Made by a program: the position numbers and the translations under genes
DNA from: Pedobacter aquatilis
GTDB lineage: Bacteria; Bacteroidota; Bacteroidia; Sphingobacteriales; Sphingobacteriaceae
NCBI RefSeq assembly: GCF_030409415.1
Contig: NZ_JAUFPW010000012.1
Span: forward strand, 310,001-374,000
Length of the DNA: 64,000 nt
Direction of reading: 5' to 3'
Notes under the pieces: model-generated
Databases searched by the model: none
Told to the model about the DNA's origin: nothing
Seen by the model: the letters and a program-made list of their open reading frames with translations, nothing else
Shown: piece after piece, positions 27,826 through 38,127 of the stretch
Position numbering within the stretch: position 1 is the stretch's first letter
Layout: each line of letters starts with the position of its first letter

Positions 27826-30054
27826 ATGAATAACGCTAAAGCCAAATCTAAAATCATCTTTTTTCTGATACTAGCACTTTTTCTGGGTGCGTTAAACGCA
27901 GACGCTCAGAAAGCTGCCACCATAAATCTCAACTGGGGAGAGGCAACTGCCCCTGTAAAGCGTGAGGTTTCAGAAAACCAGCCAGTCAACATTAAGTTTG
28001 ATAAATTAACTTCTATCAGTGAACGTAAACAATTTTTGGATAAAAGTACTCTTCAAATAACGGACAAGGCTAGTAATGTCAAGTCTATAACGTTGAAAGG
28101 AAAAACTGGGGTTTTGGAGTCTACTAACTCATTTTCGTTAACGGATCTTACTGGCAAGCTTTCAGCAGGCGATCAAGTTTCTTTTACCGTAAACTATGGA
28201 AATGTAACTCCTTTTTTGATTGCTATAACCGTCAAGGAAGAAAAGGCAGAGTCAATAACTAATGCAATGTCTACTGCGCAAGTCGACTCAAAGATCGGCC
28301 AGGTTCGAGCTGATTTTGAAGGCAAAATTTCTAGAACTAATGCGAACTTAAATGACTTGTCACAGCGTGTTGGCGCTATCGGGAACCTACCATTAACCAA
28401 TAAAGAAAAAAAACAGCAGGCTAAACTGTTGGCGGCGATGCGAGCAGACAGATTAAATAATGCAGATTATCAAGACTGCCCGGCCTGCGAAGATAGGGAC
28501 GGGGATCTGATCTACGATTTCAAATGTAAACTCTTAGTCCAGGCAAGACTTGTTGTCGGAAATGAGGGAAAGGGACAAATCGACTACTATGTAGTAAATG
28601 ATCTCAGGGACATAAAAGCCAAAGACCGCCGTTTACTGCGTTTCAAAATCGCTGGGATAAACAGGTATTTATATGATGTAGAGGTTACAGTGGATGATAT
28701 TACCTTTAAATCAGACACACCGGCATTGTGGAGCAGCTATTTTGGCGGGACAGGTAATTTGGCGGGGGTCCTTGCCGATAAACTCAAAACAGTAGATGAA
28801 CATCAAGTTGGTGGAGAAGATGAAAATGAGGATCCAAGTGGTTTGATCAACGAACTTCAAATATTTGAGGACGATTATAATAAATTGTTAGAATATCAGC
28901 TTAAAGCTTACCTGTTATGTCCAACGGCAAAATGTTGCGGCGAAGCCCTGCCTACTGAGGATTTCAGTTACTACTCCAAACAGCTTACCAATATAAACTA
29001 TAAATTACTTCAGCTGGAACTCACAACCCTTAAAGGAGTTCCTGGTGGTGTAGAACTCAATGAAAAAATTACCGCCAAACAGGCTACCTATGATAAAATG
29101 GAAACGGCATGTGCGCTGACAGACAAGATTGAGGTATTGACAAAAGATATTTCAAAATTAAAGGAATCAGAAAAGGATAAAATCGACAGTCTCAATAAAA
29201 TTTTGACGCCGCTCAAAACTGAGCTCAGCAAGCTTGGACTCGCCTGTGATAAAGCCGCTAAGACAAAACTTTCTGAAGAGCTGCTTACGCTAAGAAATTC
29301 ACTGCCCTTTAGACAGGCAATGGATAAAGTGAGGGGGGCGTTACCAACGATAGATGACCTAAGAAAACTTTACCTATTTGATAAAAATATTGCCAGAGAA
29401 AACTTCTTCTACCGCTTACCACCGATTTATCCTGAAGGCGAAAAATTAGCGTTGACGATTGATATCAATGCTAGGGATACCGACATTGCAACCAAAATGG
29501 GCTTCCTGCCGACCTATCACGATAAATTTAATTTGAATTTTTCTATTAGGAGCAAAACAACCTTTAGCTTTTCTTCCGGACCATTCGTGAATGTGTTTGC
29601 AAACAACAGCTTAAAATCTTATGACTGGATAAGCGTTCCTTCTTCCGGCAATTTAGTGGATGCTAATGCCAGTTATAGGTTGGTCGAAAATGGAAGCCCA
29701 GCCGTTCCCTATGGCCTTGGTGCTTTCGCTAACGTTGGGCGCCGGTTTGGTGGCGACTTCGGATTATCTCTTACTTTCGGGGTTGGCGCCTCTATAGAAG
29801 AAAAACCACTGCCTACCTTTATGCTCGGGCTGACGCCGTCCTTTGGAATAGATAACCGCATACTCATATCTTTCGGGATTGCCGCGTCTCAGTCACGTAC
29901 AGTAAAAAGCGAGCTTTATGGCAGCAATTTATATGCTACCCAGCCTACTTTGGAATATAGAAAACAATTTCGTCCAGGTGCCTTTATATCTCTTTCGTAC
30001 GCAATATTAAAGTCTGAAACGAACAAAAAATCATCCTCAAAATCAAAACAATAG
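27826..30054 (+). CDS. Exported coiled-coil protein with C-terminal beta-barrel-like region
   Basis: This 742-residue protein has a clear signal peptide (IIFFLILALFLGALNADAQ, cleavage after about residue 27). Residues 30-135 look beta-sandwich-like, and 140-185 are heptad-rich. A CPACEDRDGD motif near residue 222 resembles a cysteine-plus-calcium loop, and another coiled coil covers about 340-500. The last ~200 residues alternate polar and hydrophobic positions with many Gly and Tyr and end in a strand, like an outer-membrane beta-barrel. It sits 2 bp after the protease gene. The family is unknown; an outer-membrane or periplasm-spanning part of the four-gene operon is likely. Confidence 0.55.
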   Translation: MNNAKAKSKIIFFLILALFLGALNADAQKAATINLNWGEATAPVKREVSENQPVNIKFDKLTSISERKQFLDKSTLQITDKASNVKSITLKGKTGVLESTNSFSLTDLTGKLSAGDQVSFTVNYGNVTPFLIAITVKEEKAESITNAMSTAQVDSKIGQVRADFEGKISRTNANLNDLSQRVGAIGNLPLTNKEKKQQAKLLAAMRADRLNNADYQDCPACEDRDGDLIYDFKCKLLVQARLVVGNEGKGQIDYYVVNDLRDIKAKDRRLLRFKIAGINRYLYDVEVTVDDITFKSDTPALWSSYFGGTGNLAGVLADKLKTVDEHQVGGEDENEDPSGLINELQIFEDDYNKLLEYQLKAYLLCPTAKCCGEALPTEDFSYYSKQLTNINYKLLQLELTTLKGVPGGVELNEKITAKQATYDKMETACALTDKIEVLTKDISKLKESEKDKIDSLNKILTPLKTELSKLGLACDKAAKTKLSEELLTLRNSLPFRQAMDKVRGALPTIDDLRKLYLFDKNIARENFFYRLPPIYPEGEKLALTIDINARDTDIATKMGFLPTYHDKFNLNFSIRSKTTFSFSSGPFVNVFANNSLKSYDWISVPSSGNLVDANASYRLVENGSPAVPYGLGAFANVGRRFGGDFGLSLTFGVGASIEEKPLPTFMLGLTPSFGIDNRILISFGIAASQSRTVKSELYGSNLYATQPTLEYRKQFRPGAFISLSYAILKSETNKKSSSKSKQ

Positions 30055-30057
30055 ACA

Positions 30058-30738
30058 ATGGATCTGAAACATTACATTATACTGATCATCCTGGCTACAA
30101 CTTTTGGTAGTTGCAAGAAAGATTTACCAGCGAGGATTGACCTAACTGGAGTTGCGAAAATTCAATCTATTTTGGTTCCAAATGAACCACCTAAGGTATT
30201 ACCTGATCAAAAAATTGAACTAAATGATCTCAGTACGGGAAGTAAGTTTAATTTGTTAACAGATAAATTAGGGGTTTTCAGTTTTCCTGGACTTGAGGGT
30301 AGTGAGCAGTACAAATTGAGCTATCGGCAAGAATTTACTGATGCAAACCAATACAGGGCAGTTTACACAGGGGAACAGACTTTTACGGGTAGTTCCGCCG
30401 ACCTCAATAGTTACACATTCATGGCCAATTTGGATACCAAAAATATGAAAGGGGTATTACTTAAAGTTACAGACAAGGGCTCCGGGGCTATTTCTGGGGC
30501 AAAGGTGATCTTTTATTCAAGTGAAGAACTGGCAAAATTAGACTCCGACCTTGTGGGATATGGGTCAATATGTACACTTACCTCGAACAACATAGGCTTG
30601 TCACTAGCCATGCAATTACCTCAAAAAGTCTATATTAAGGCAATGTTCAAAAGTGAAGACGGCAAAGTAAAACTGGTGAGTGAATTGCAGACGGTGACGG
30701 TCGACACTTTTAAGGAAATTTCAATCGTAATCAAATAA
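30058..30738 (+). CDS. Putative lipoprotein, last gene of envelope operon
   Basis: This 226-residue protein starts with a short hydrophobic segment ending in TTFGSCKKD, a lipobox-like Cys near residue 18, so it is probably lipidated. The mature part is beta-rich with two carboxypeptidase-regulatory/Ig-like repeats (LGVFSFPGLEGSEQYKL and GAISGAKVIFYS). It begins 3 bp after the previous stop, completing a four-gene operon (25416-30738). I do not recognise the family; it probably anchors or caps the exported partner at the outer membrane. Confidence 0.55.
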   Translation: MDLKHYIILIILATTFGSCKKDLPARIDLTGVAKIQSILVPNEPPKVLPDQKIELNDLSTGSKFNLLTDKLGVFSFPGLEGSEQYKLSYRQEFTDANQYRAVYTGEQTFTGSSADLNSYTFMANLDTKNMKGVLLKVTDKGSGAISGAKVIFYSSEELAKLDSDLVGYGSICTLTSNNIGLSLAMQLPQKVYIKAMFKSEDGKVKLVSELQTVTVDTFKEISIVIK

Positions 30739-30882
30739 TAATAGAAAAGATTTATAAGTAAACGTTTACTGTTAAGTTGTCTAATACACAACCTTGTAGA
30801 GAAGCTGCACAAATATCCTTGGTTGCGCTTACAGCAGTTCGGATTTAAAATAGGATTGCAGAGAAATAATTCGGTAGCCGTT

Positions 30883-31140
30883 TTAACCCAAAATCCCCTG
30901 TTGTAGCGCATGAGCGATCAATGCAGCAGTATTCAAGCATGAATGTCGTATTTCGATATTGCTGAGATGTGTAAGAGTAGTAACGATGCTCAGATGTAAC
31001 TTCTTTTTTATTGGTAAACTGTTTAATCCTTAAGCATTAGTTGAAGGATTTCTAGTTCCCTTTTCGAATAGTGGGCTTCCAAGAATCGCTTTTACCAAAA
31101 TAGACTCTGATATTCTTGAGTTGCTTATTTTCATATTTTG
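30883..31140 (-). pseudogene. Remnant of a LuxR-type regulator C-terminal HTH domain
   Basis: Reading the minus strand, HYSKRELEILQLMLKD is the start of a LuxR/NarL DNA-binding domain. After stops and frame changes, LNTAALIAHALQQGILG is its characteristic C-terminus, ending at TAA 30883-30885. The piece between is recognisable only in mixed frames. No receiver or sensor domain is readable upstream. It is a heavily decayed gene fragment. Confidence 0.55.
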
Positions 31141-31688
31141 CCGAAATATGCAAATCCCTTGTTCATTCTAGTGAATTCTTTTTTTCCAAATCTGTTCTTT
31201 GAGCTTCCGCTCCAGTATCGATCAAGGGTTAATGCCACTGTGTTTCTTCATTGCTAAATCGATACGTAAAGAAAACAGATTCGTTTGCGTAAATTTAGTC
31301 ACTGGAAAGTTCTTTGTGTCCTTCTCCGTTGCTGCAATCAATGCCGTGATTTTTCTCATACATTTATTATTTATATTTAAACATCCACTTCTTCAAGCCT
31401 ATCCAAAAAAAGCATTAAGCAAAAATAAGCTCAGTCACCTATCATGAAGCGTCGAGCCCAGCGCCCTGCACTTATCAGCTTTAAACCACCTGGATATAAT
31501 TTACATCATAGGCATAGCCATTTCCAAAAATATCCCGGATATTGGTGTTTTTAAGCAACCAGGTTTGTTAGTCTTCAGGGGAGCGGAGGCACCCACTTCA
31601 TCAGACTGCTATGGCCAGTTTTGGCAAGAATTGAGAAAAAAGCAACGCCGAGCGAAAATAGTTGTCTATTGATAAAATAATTAAGAAC
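31141..31688. other. 548-bp region without a supported gene
   Basis: There are short open frames on both strands but none with family-like composition. On the minus strand near 31475-31560 a tail reading LLKNTNIRDIFGNGYAYD may be a fragment of a lost gene. No repeats or terminators stand out. The region joins a LuxR remnant to a broken peptidase gene, consistent with decay. Confidence 0.3.
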
Positions 31689-33160
31689 ATGTTAAAACCT
31701 GCCTGTATTTTCTTTTTCCTGTCAGTGATGTTCTTCAGCGGTCTAAGCGCAAACTGCCAGCAATATGCACCTTTCATCAGCGCCCTAAGGGATACCGCCA
31801 GCTTTAAGATCCTGCCGCCTTATACGAACGAAAGACCTCGCGGAAGTATTACGCATTCAGAGGCGGCCGAAGACATTGCCATGCTGAAATACATCATCGA
31901 TAATGCCTTCGCCGGAAAAGACTATTGGCAGAGCAGGGGAGTAAAGTTTGATGCGCTATACGCCTCACTGTGAAAATTGGGCACAGGGAACCATCAGGTA
32001 CCAACCGCAGAGATGGAAGAGACCATCTACCGCTGTTTTTCGCTGGTGAATGACGCCCACACCCATATCGTTGGATTTAAAGACCGGGAAATGGTCGAAA
32101 ACCTAAGGCCTTACTATGCTCAGGTACTATTGGAAAAAAAGGGTAAAAGGTATCTAGTGGTGCAGTCTGCATCACCATCGCTCAGGGTGGGAAGCTGGTA
32201 TCTGGGCCCGGAAAACCAGCTTTTTAGGACACTTTCCAAAAACAGCACCGCCCAGTACCTGCTTGGGCGGCAGTCCACAGCCCCCTGAAGTCCTTATCCT
32301 TCAGGTTCAACACCGGCATAAAAGCGCTTCCCCTGCATCCTTCAAGGATCGGGGAGATCCGTTACCGCTCCCAGCAGGGCGTATTTTCCCTGGATACTTC
32401 CGGCAAGGTGCCAGTCGTCCGGAGTTCCTCGTTTTCCTATTCAAGCGATCAGGATCAGCTCAGACGGTTCATTTCCAGCGCGGCGCTTGTCCGGGACAAG
32501 CCGGCATTTATCTGGAATATCATGGACAACAGGGGTGGGGACGGGTACTTTCCTTCCAGCTTCATTAAGGGCTTTAACGGAAGTTCGCACGAGCGGGCGA
32601 CTACCCTCACCCTTTATTCCCCGGTGATCAACCAGTGCTACTGGCCGCAGCGGAACGGCTGGATCAAATGGGACGAAAAATCCATGAAGGGATTAAGGGA
32701 CGATGCTTACCCGCTCGACAGCATTCCCCAGAGCAAGCGTGCAAAGATCAAGCGCATACGCGAAGACAAGACCAAGGTCCGCACGGCGCCCTTAAAAACC
32801 TGGGAGGTTGAGGCTGAGCAGCCCATGGAAACCAACAGCTATCCCGGTCAGACGATCCTGCTGGTTAACCACCTCACCAACTCGGCGGCCAACAACGCGG
32901 TGGCGATGGTCAAAACCCTGAAAAACGGCATCATAATCGGAGACAATACGGGCTCTGCTTATACCTTCGCGAACGTGAAGTACTATGCGCTCAAAAATTC
33001 CAAAATCAAATTATGGCTGCCAAGCGTACTGCTGATCAATCCGGACAATAAAATGGAACGCGGGTTTGAGCCCGATTACTGGCTGGACAGTGCAGATCCG
33101 GAAAGCGAGGTCAAAAAATGGCTTGAAAATCCAACCACCTATCAGTTTCAGATTCGATAG
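31689..33160 (+). pseudogene. S41-family (tail-specific protease-like) peptidase, broken by a stop and a frameshift
   Basis: The frame starts at ATG 31689 with a signal peptide (CIFFFLSVMFFSGLSANC). An in-frame TGA at 31971-31973 interrupts it, and the same frame then continues to 32288. A frameshift near 32270-32285 moves the reading to the frame ending at 33160. The C-terminal part carries S41 features: NIMDNRGGDG, and HLTNSAANNAV where the Ser of SAAN is the expected nucleophile. LPSVLLINPDNKMERGFEPD follows, as in Bacteroidota S41 proteins. The restored length, about 490 residues, is normal. Two independent lesions make it non-functional. Confidence 0.75.
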
Positions 33161-33323
33161 CGAGCAAGAAGTTATTTCGGATTGCAGGCATTGCTGAAAA
33201 ATTTAAAAAGAGAAACACAACATTTAAATAAATTTCATTCGATTTAAAGTTTAACTACTAAGTAAGAAGAACTAAATCACTACTAGAGTAAATGAACTTC
33301 CCCAGTAGTGATTATAGATAAAA

Positions 33324-34985
33324 TCAATAGTATACCTGATCAGCCAGGTCAGGCGACTGATTCGATTTTGGAATGCTGCGATCGAAAGTGATCATTTTGT
33401 CTCTTAGCAGGCCTAACCGCGTCAAATCGGTTAAAAAGTTTTCAGAAATAAGTATGTCATTTGACCCGTAACGGGGCAAGAGATTTTTAATAATCTTTTG
33501 CCCCTTTTTTTTGTCTTCTAATTTCTTGTTTATCAGGTAAATACGCTCGAACGTCTCGCTCAATAAAGCGGTTCGATGTTTTAGGGTTTCAAAATCGAAT
33601 TTTTCAGGGAACATCGAACCAATCAGCCTTCTCTTATCATTAATCGCAGATTCCTTGAAAATCGGGAACAATCTGGTAAGCGTAAAAATGGCATCATCAA
33701 GGATTGGTTCTAGCTGTGCAATGGTGTATTTCTTTTTGCTAATTTCATCTAGTTTTGCTTCTGTCCTGACGATATTCTCTTCACACTCCAACTTCAATGT
33801 TTTATAATCGTTGCCATCAATGTCTCCAAGCAACAGTAATTCTCTTGCCCAGGTTAGCTTATTGTTGCTCTCGGTAAGCTGTTTGACCAATTGTGACTTA
33901 TACTCCTTGTTCTCAAAGGTATCACTTGCATATTCATCCAAGATGACCATTTTGAATAGCTCCTCAGTCTTTACATTCAGGCTATGATCATTTAAAAAAT
34001 GCGTAAACTCTTTATTGACCACTTCGGCTTTGTGCCTGCAACCACATTTAGAAGAGCAGTGATAATAATAATACTCAGTCCTTCCTTTTGAAGCGCTACC
34101 GCAAAGCGTGCGTTCGCACCTACTAGAAAGCATAAAGCCTTTCAAAGGAAGTTTTTCGTCAGAAAAAATCTTCGTTTTTATTGTTCTTTTCTTGCCGTCA
34201 AGTATATCCTGTAAATTGAAAAATAAAGAGCTAGAAATAATGGGTTCGTGCAGACCTTTTACCAACCGAGCCTCCTCGTCTTTATATTTTGGCACAAAGA
34301 TGTCCCCGCAGTAAATCGGGTTTCTGATGCACCTGAGAAAATTATTTTTACTACAGACCAGGCCATTCTCCACTGCCTTATTGAATATCTGTTCGCTAGA
34401 GTATTTCCCCTTGGCGATTTCTTTGAATGCCCATTCCATCAATTGAGCCTGCTCACCATCGGGGGCGATATACTTTCTGCCGTTTTCCGAGGTGAGATTG
34501 ACATAGCCTACAGGAGCGAGTCCAGGTCAACTACCTTCCTTTCTTGCCCTTCGCATGCCGTAAAAAGTGTTGAGCCCTCTTCTGTCGTTCTCGATTTTGG
34601 GAGCAGTTAGGTAAATAGCAAGCATCATTTTATTTTCAGGCACAGACATGTCGAGAGGCTGTTCGATGGCTTGAGATTCAACGCTAAATGATTTAAGCTT
34701 ACTGATCATATTGTAGGCATCAGGAGCGTTACGGCTGAACCTGTCCGATTTGGTGAATAGCACCAAGCCGGTTTTGTTCTTTTGTTTACGGAGCATGGTA
34801 AGGTGCTTTTGCCATGCGGGTCTTTGGAACGTTTTTGCTGAGTGGTCTTCGTAAATTACCTTCCTTACGGTGATGTGTGCGGCTAGGCAGTATTTCTGTA
34901 ATCGTTCCTCCTGGTCACGTTGAGAGTAGCCCTTGTCGGCCTGTTCATCGGTGCTCACCCGTATGTATAAATCGGCTATTTTCAT
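33324..34985 (-). pseudogene. Large serine recombinase with one in-frame nonsense codon
   Basis: Both halves are in the same frame. Residues 1-152 are the resolvase catalytic domain (YIRVSTDEQ with the nucleophile Ser, then TKSDRFSRN). The stop is TGA at 34527-34529, after GMRRARKEGS. The frame then continues through PGLAPVGYVN and the recombinase/zinc-ribbon region (FLRCIRNPIYCGD, CGSASKGRTEYYYYHC) to 33324. Restored length is 553 codons, normal for a site-specific integrase. Family members usually have Trp near this point (G-x-W), so TGG to TGA is the simplest change. It was probably the integrase of a mobile element now fixed here. Confidence 0.8.
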
Positions 34986-35118
34986 CTCTTAAAGTTTTGA
35001 TCGACAATCAATTTAGCTAAAAAATACATCAATTCCAGTACTTCTGCCCCATCATTTTTTTCTATATTTATGCCATTCTTCACTAAAGGTTATAGACGTA
35101 AAAAAATAAGCTATCACA

Positions 35119-38010
35119 ATGCCAAACTTAGAGGGATTAGGTTTACAGAATTTCAGGACTTTCACTAGCAAGGAAGAGCTTGAATTTGCGCCCATTACAT
35201 TGATCACGGGTACGAATAATGCAGGGAAAAGCACTGTTTTCAGGGCGATCCAGTTCCTGGTCCATAATTTTAAGGACGGGATTGTTTCAGAGTCCCTGGA
35301 TTTCAAAACGATGCGCCATGAGCTCGGAAACCTCGAGCGTATCGTGAACCGCGTTTCCATGACTGCTTTTAAAAATTCGGATACCCCAAACCAGAGCATG
35401 CGGTCTAGGCTTTCTGACCTTCATAAAAAAAATGACGGAAATCCCATCGGACTGCCAATTTTTGAAGCGGAGGAGGATCTGGTGTTTGCCTTTCCGATCA
35501 AATTCGGAAATAGCCGGGAGATCAGTGCGAGCCTGGAGGTCAGGTACGGATTGATCCGCTCGGTACATAGTAGTGGGGTTCAGGGGGAGGTATCGGTTTC
35601 CCATGACATAAAAAGTGTTGCTGTTGTAAAGGATGGGGAATACCTGCACTGGACGAATATTATCGGGCTTAGACCGAATCATGAGGAAGCGGATGACTGG
35701 GAAATGTTTACCAGCCTGGACCTGAAGAAAATCATCCAACTGATCAGGGAGACTCCACTGGAGGCCGAAAATAAGTTTGAACCAAATGAAAAAACTGATG
35801 ACTATTTTACCGTTGACCTGTTTAGCAGAATTAAAAAATATAAGAAAGCCTTTTTTGACCTTCCGTTCTTTAAAACCAAAAATGATGGCTACGAGAGCTT
35901 TACAGAAGAATTTATCGAAGGAAAAAGTTTGTTCTCCGATTATTCAGGACTGACAGCGGATGAAAAATCAAAACTATCGGAAATAGAACAAACGGTCCTG
36001 ACCGAACTTTTTCAGGGGAAGGACAATAGCCAGTACAAGATCTTGGAGTGTTTCAGGCATAATTTTTCCAATCCCATGGACGGGATGGAAAAAGACATTG
36101 TGATTGCAGAACTAAAGGATAAGGTGCCTGATGAAGAACAGCAAGCACAGGAAACCGGTGTGGAAAAAACCTTGCGTGAGCGTTTTAAACCAACCCTGTT
36201 CCCCTCCACGCCCAATAGCAAACTTTTTGAAAGTCTGCTGGGCGCATTAGAAAAGGATCTTTTAGCTACCGTTCAGCAAAAAATGGATAGCTTAAATCAC
36301 GTTTATTTCCTGCCGACCACAAGGGGCAGAAACCGGGAATGGTTCATTGACGAACAGAATACCGAGGATACCCAGATCGCAAGGGATTTCTCTGCCATCT
36401 ATCTTGACCATCACGAGCAAATCCAGAAATTCGTCAACTTTTGGATCGGTAAGGGAGAGATCACGGATGAAAAGGGGGAAAAGAAACTCAAGGGCTTCAA
36501 CATTGGAAAAGAGCTTTCGGTCTTTAGGGATGAGGCGATTGGTCTGACCAAAATTTTCTTGGTCAATTACGACGATACAAAAACTCCGCTGGTCGACTTG
36601 GGGTATGGGGTGTCCCAGCTGCTCCCGATCATCATGAAAATTGCGATCATCGCCCGGGAACATCAAATGACACATCAATATGATTGGAATGACCAGGAAG
36701 GATATCCTGAAAGTGAGGCCATTTATTTCAGCGCGTCAACCTTGCTGATAGAGGAACCGGAGGCTAACCTTCATCCCTCTTTACAGTCAAAAATGGCAGA
36801 ACTGGTTATCGATGCGGCCTCCAGATTCAATATCCAGTTCCTTATGGAAACCCATAGCGAGTACCTGATCTATAAGTGCCAGGAATATATCGGCCGGAAG
36901 ATAGTTGATCCGGGTGCGGTCAAGATGTATTATTTCAATAGTCCCGGTGATGTCAGGGATGGATTGAAGGATCGGTACATCAACCATGTCGAGATCGCCA
37001 GTGATGGAAGTATTGATTATGAAAGGTATTTCGGGAAGGGATTTTTTGATGAACAGAATAATATGAAAATGAGCTTGCTGAACATTCAGAGGGACAGGTT
37101 TGTTGAGGATTACCAGGCCGTAGAAGAAAAACTGAAAAGCGCTGACCAGGCCATTGCTGGTCATGACGCCAGGATAGCGGAACTTGATCAAGAGCTTTCA
37201 ACGGCGACTTCGGGAATAACTGAACTGGAAGCGCAGCTCCATGAAGCTCAGAGAAAGAAAGCGCAAGATGAATTGGCATTTCAGGAACTGATCGCACAGC
37301 AGGACGAGATCATTAACGCATATACGGCCAATGCTGACTACTTGAATTATGTGGCTAAAATTGAAGCGATCATTGATAGCAGTAAAATTGACCATTCAAA
37401 AACCCTTAAATACCTGTCAACCGGTAAGCTGCTGTTGGCGAACCTGGATGATGCTGCTGATTTTGCACCTGTTGTTTTACAATATGGCCGGGCAGTTGAA
37501 TTTGAGATGATCAAATGGGTGAATGGTTTCAAAAATTCCATTAGTCTTGCGGATAAAAACGCTTGGAGCGGAAATGCTAATTACCGCGATAAACTAAATG
37601 ATATCTTCAACAATTTGGGTATTGCCAAACCAAGTCCCGATACGATTGGATTTGATTTGGGAATAGTTAGTGAAAGAATAATCAATTTTTATCACTTAAA
37701 GACTTTTACCAACAATGTCTCAACAGATTACAAATTTGGAGATTTAACCCAAATCTTTGAGTTATTCCATGATATCTCTCCGGCAAAAAATGCGGCTTAC
37801 AATTATAGTTCGGTTCCCTTAATGGTAGCCTTTTCAGATTACCTAAAGGGAATCTGGAGGGATTATGATGCGGCAGAAGGATTGTTTTACACCAGCCGGA
37901 ACATATTGGATTTGAGAAATTGTGCCGGACACACCTATAGCGGGAGTATTGATAAGCCCACGGCACAGCTTTACGCCACTAAGGTGGAAGCTATTTTTAG
38001 GTGTTTATAG
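35119..38010 (+). CDS. OLD/DUF3696-like AAA ATPase with C-terminal HEPN-like domain
   Basis: This 963-residue protein has an ABC/SMC-like ATPase head. Walker A is GTNNAGKST (31-39), the Q-loop region follows, and LLIEEPEANLHP near 543-554 is Walker B followed by the OLD/DUF3696-type switch METHSEYL. There is no Toprim domain. Residues about 680-760 form a coiled coil (AQLHEAQRKKAQDELAFQEL). The last ~190 residues are helical and contain LRNCAGH, where R932-x4-H937 fits the HEPN RNase motif. A sensor ATPase coupled to a HEPN toxin suggests abortive infection (inference). It is a single-gene unit converging with the operon at 38112. The ATG at 35119 is preceded by an A-rich leader. Confidence 0.7.
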   Translation: MPNLEGLGLQNFRTFTSKEELEFAPITLITGTNNAGKSTVFRAIQFLVHNFKDGIVSESLDFKTMRHELGNLERIVNRVSMTAFKNSDTPNQSMRSRLSDLHKKNDGNPIGLPIFEAEEDLVFAFPIKFGNSREISASLEVRYGLIRSVHSSGVQGEVSVSHDIKSVAVVKDGEYLHWTNIIGLRPNHEEADDWEMFTSLDLKKIIQLIRETPLEAENKFEPNEKTDDYFTVDLFSRIKKYKKAFFDLPFFKTKNDGYESFTEEFIEGKSLFSDYSGLTADEKSKLSEIEQTVLTELFQGKDNSQYKILECFRHNFSNPMDGMEKDIVIAELKDKVPDEEQQAQETGVEKTLRERFKPTLFPSTPNSKLFESLLGALEKDLLATVQQKMDSLNHVYFLPTTRGRNREWFIDEQNTEDTQIARDFSAIYLDHHEQIQKFVNFWIGKGEITDEKGEKKLKGFNIGKELSVFRDEAIGLTKIFLVNYDDTKTPLVDLGYGVSQLLPIIMKIAIIAREHQMTHQYDWNDQEGYPESEAIYFSASTLLIEEPEANLHPSLQSKMAELVIDAASRFNIQFLMETHSEYLIYKCQEYIGRKIVDPGAVKMYYFNSPGDVRDGLKDRYINHVEIASDGSIDYERYFGKGFFDEQNNMKMSLLNIQRDRFVEDYQAVEEKLKSADQAIAGHDARIAELDQELSTATSGITELEAQLHEAQRKKAQDELAFQELIAQQDEIINAYTANADYLNYVAKIEAIIDSSKIDHSKTLKYLSTGKLLLANLDDAADFAPVVLQYGRAVEFEMIKWVNGFKNSISLADKNAWSGNANYRDKLNDIFNNLGIAKPSPDTIGFDLGIVSERIINFYHLKTFTNNVSTDYKFGDLTQIFELFHDISPAKNAAYNYSSVPLMVAFSDYLKGIWRDYDAAEGLFYTSRNILDLRNCAGHTYSGSIDKPTAQLYATKVEAIFRCL

Positions 38011-38101
38011 TATTTTATGTAAATGCTATGATGAATTAATATTGTGTTGGTGTGATCTGCTTGTTGGTCCTGTTTTAAGGCTACTCGCTAATGATCCCCA
38101 T

Positions 38102-38127
38102 GAGCCGGCCATTATACCGGCTTCTCG
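38102..38127 (+). terminator. Hairpin terminator after the ATPase-HEPN gene
   Basis: GAGCCGG and CCGGCTT pair around an 8-nt loop (one G-U pair), followed by a weak T tract (TCTCGTTTT). It overlaps the last codons of the converging gene at 38112. Confidence 0.4.

Noticed and set aside
32263-32568. 101-residue plus-strand frame inside the S41 region
   Set aside because: It is the wrong frame relative to the peptidase motifs, which run in the frame ending at 33160.
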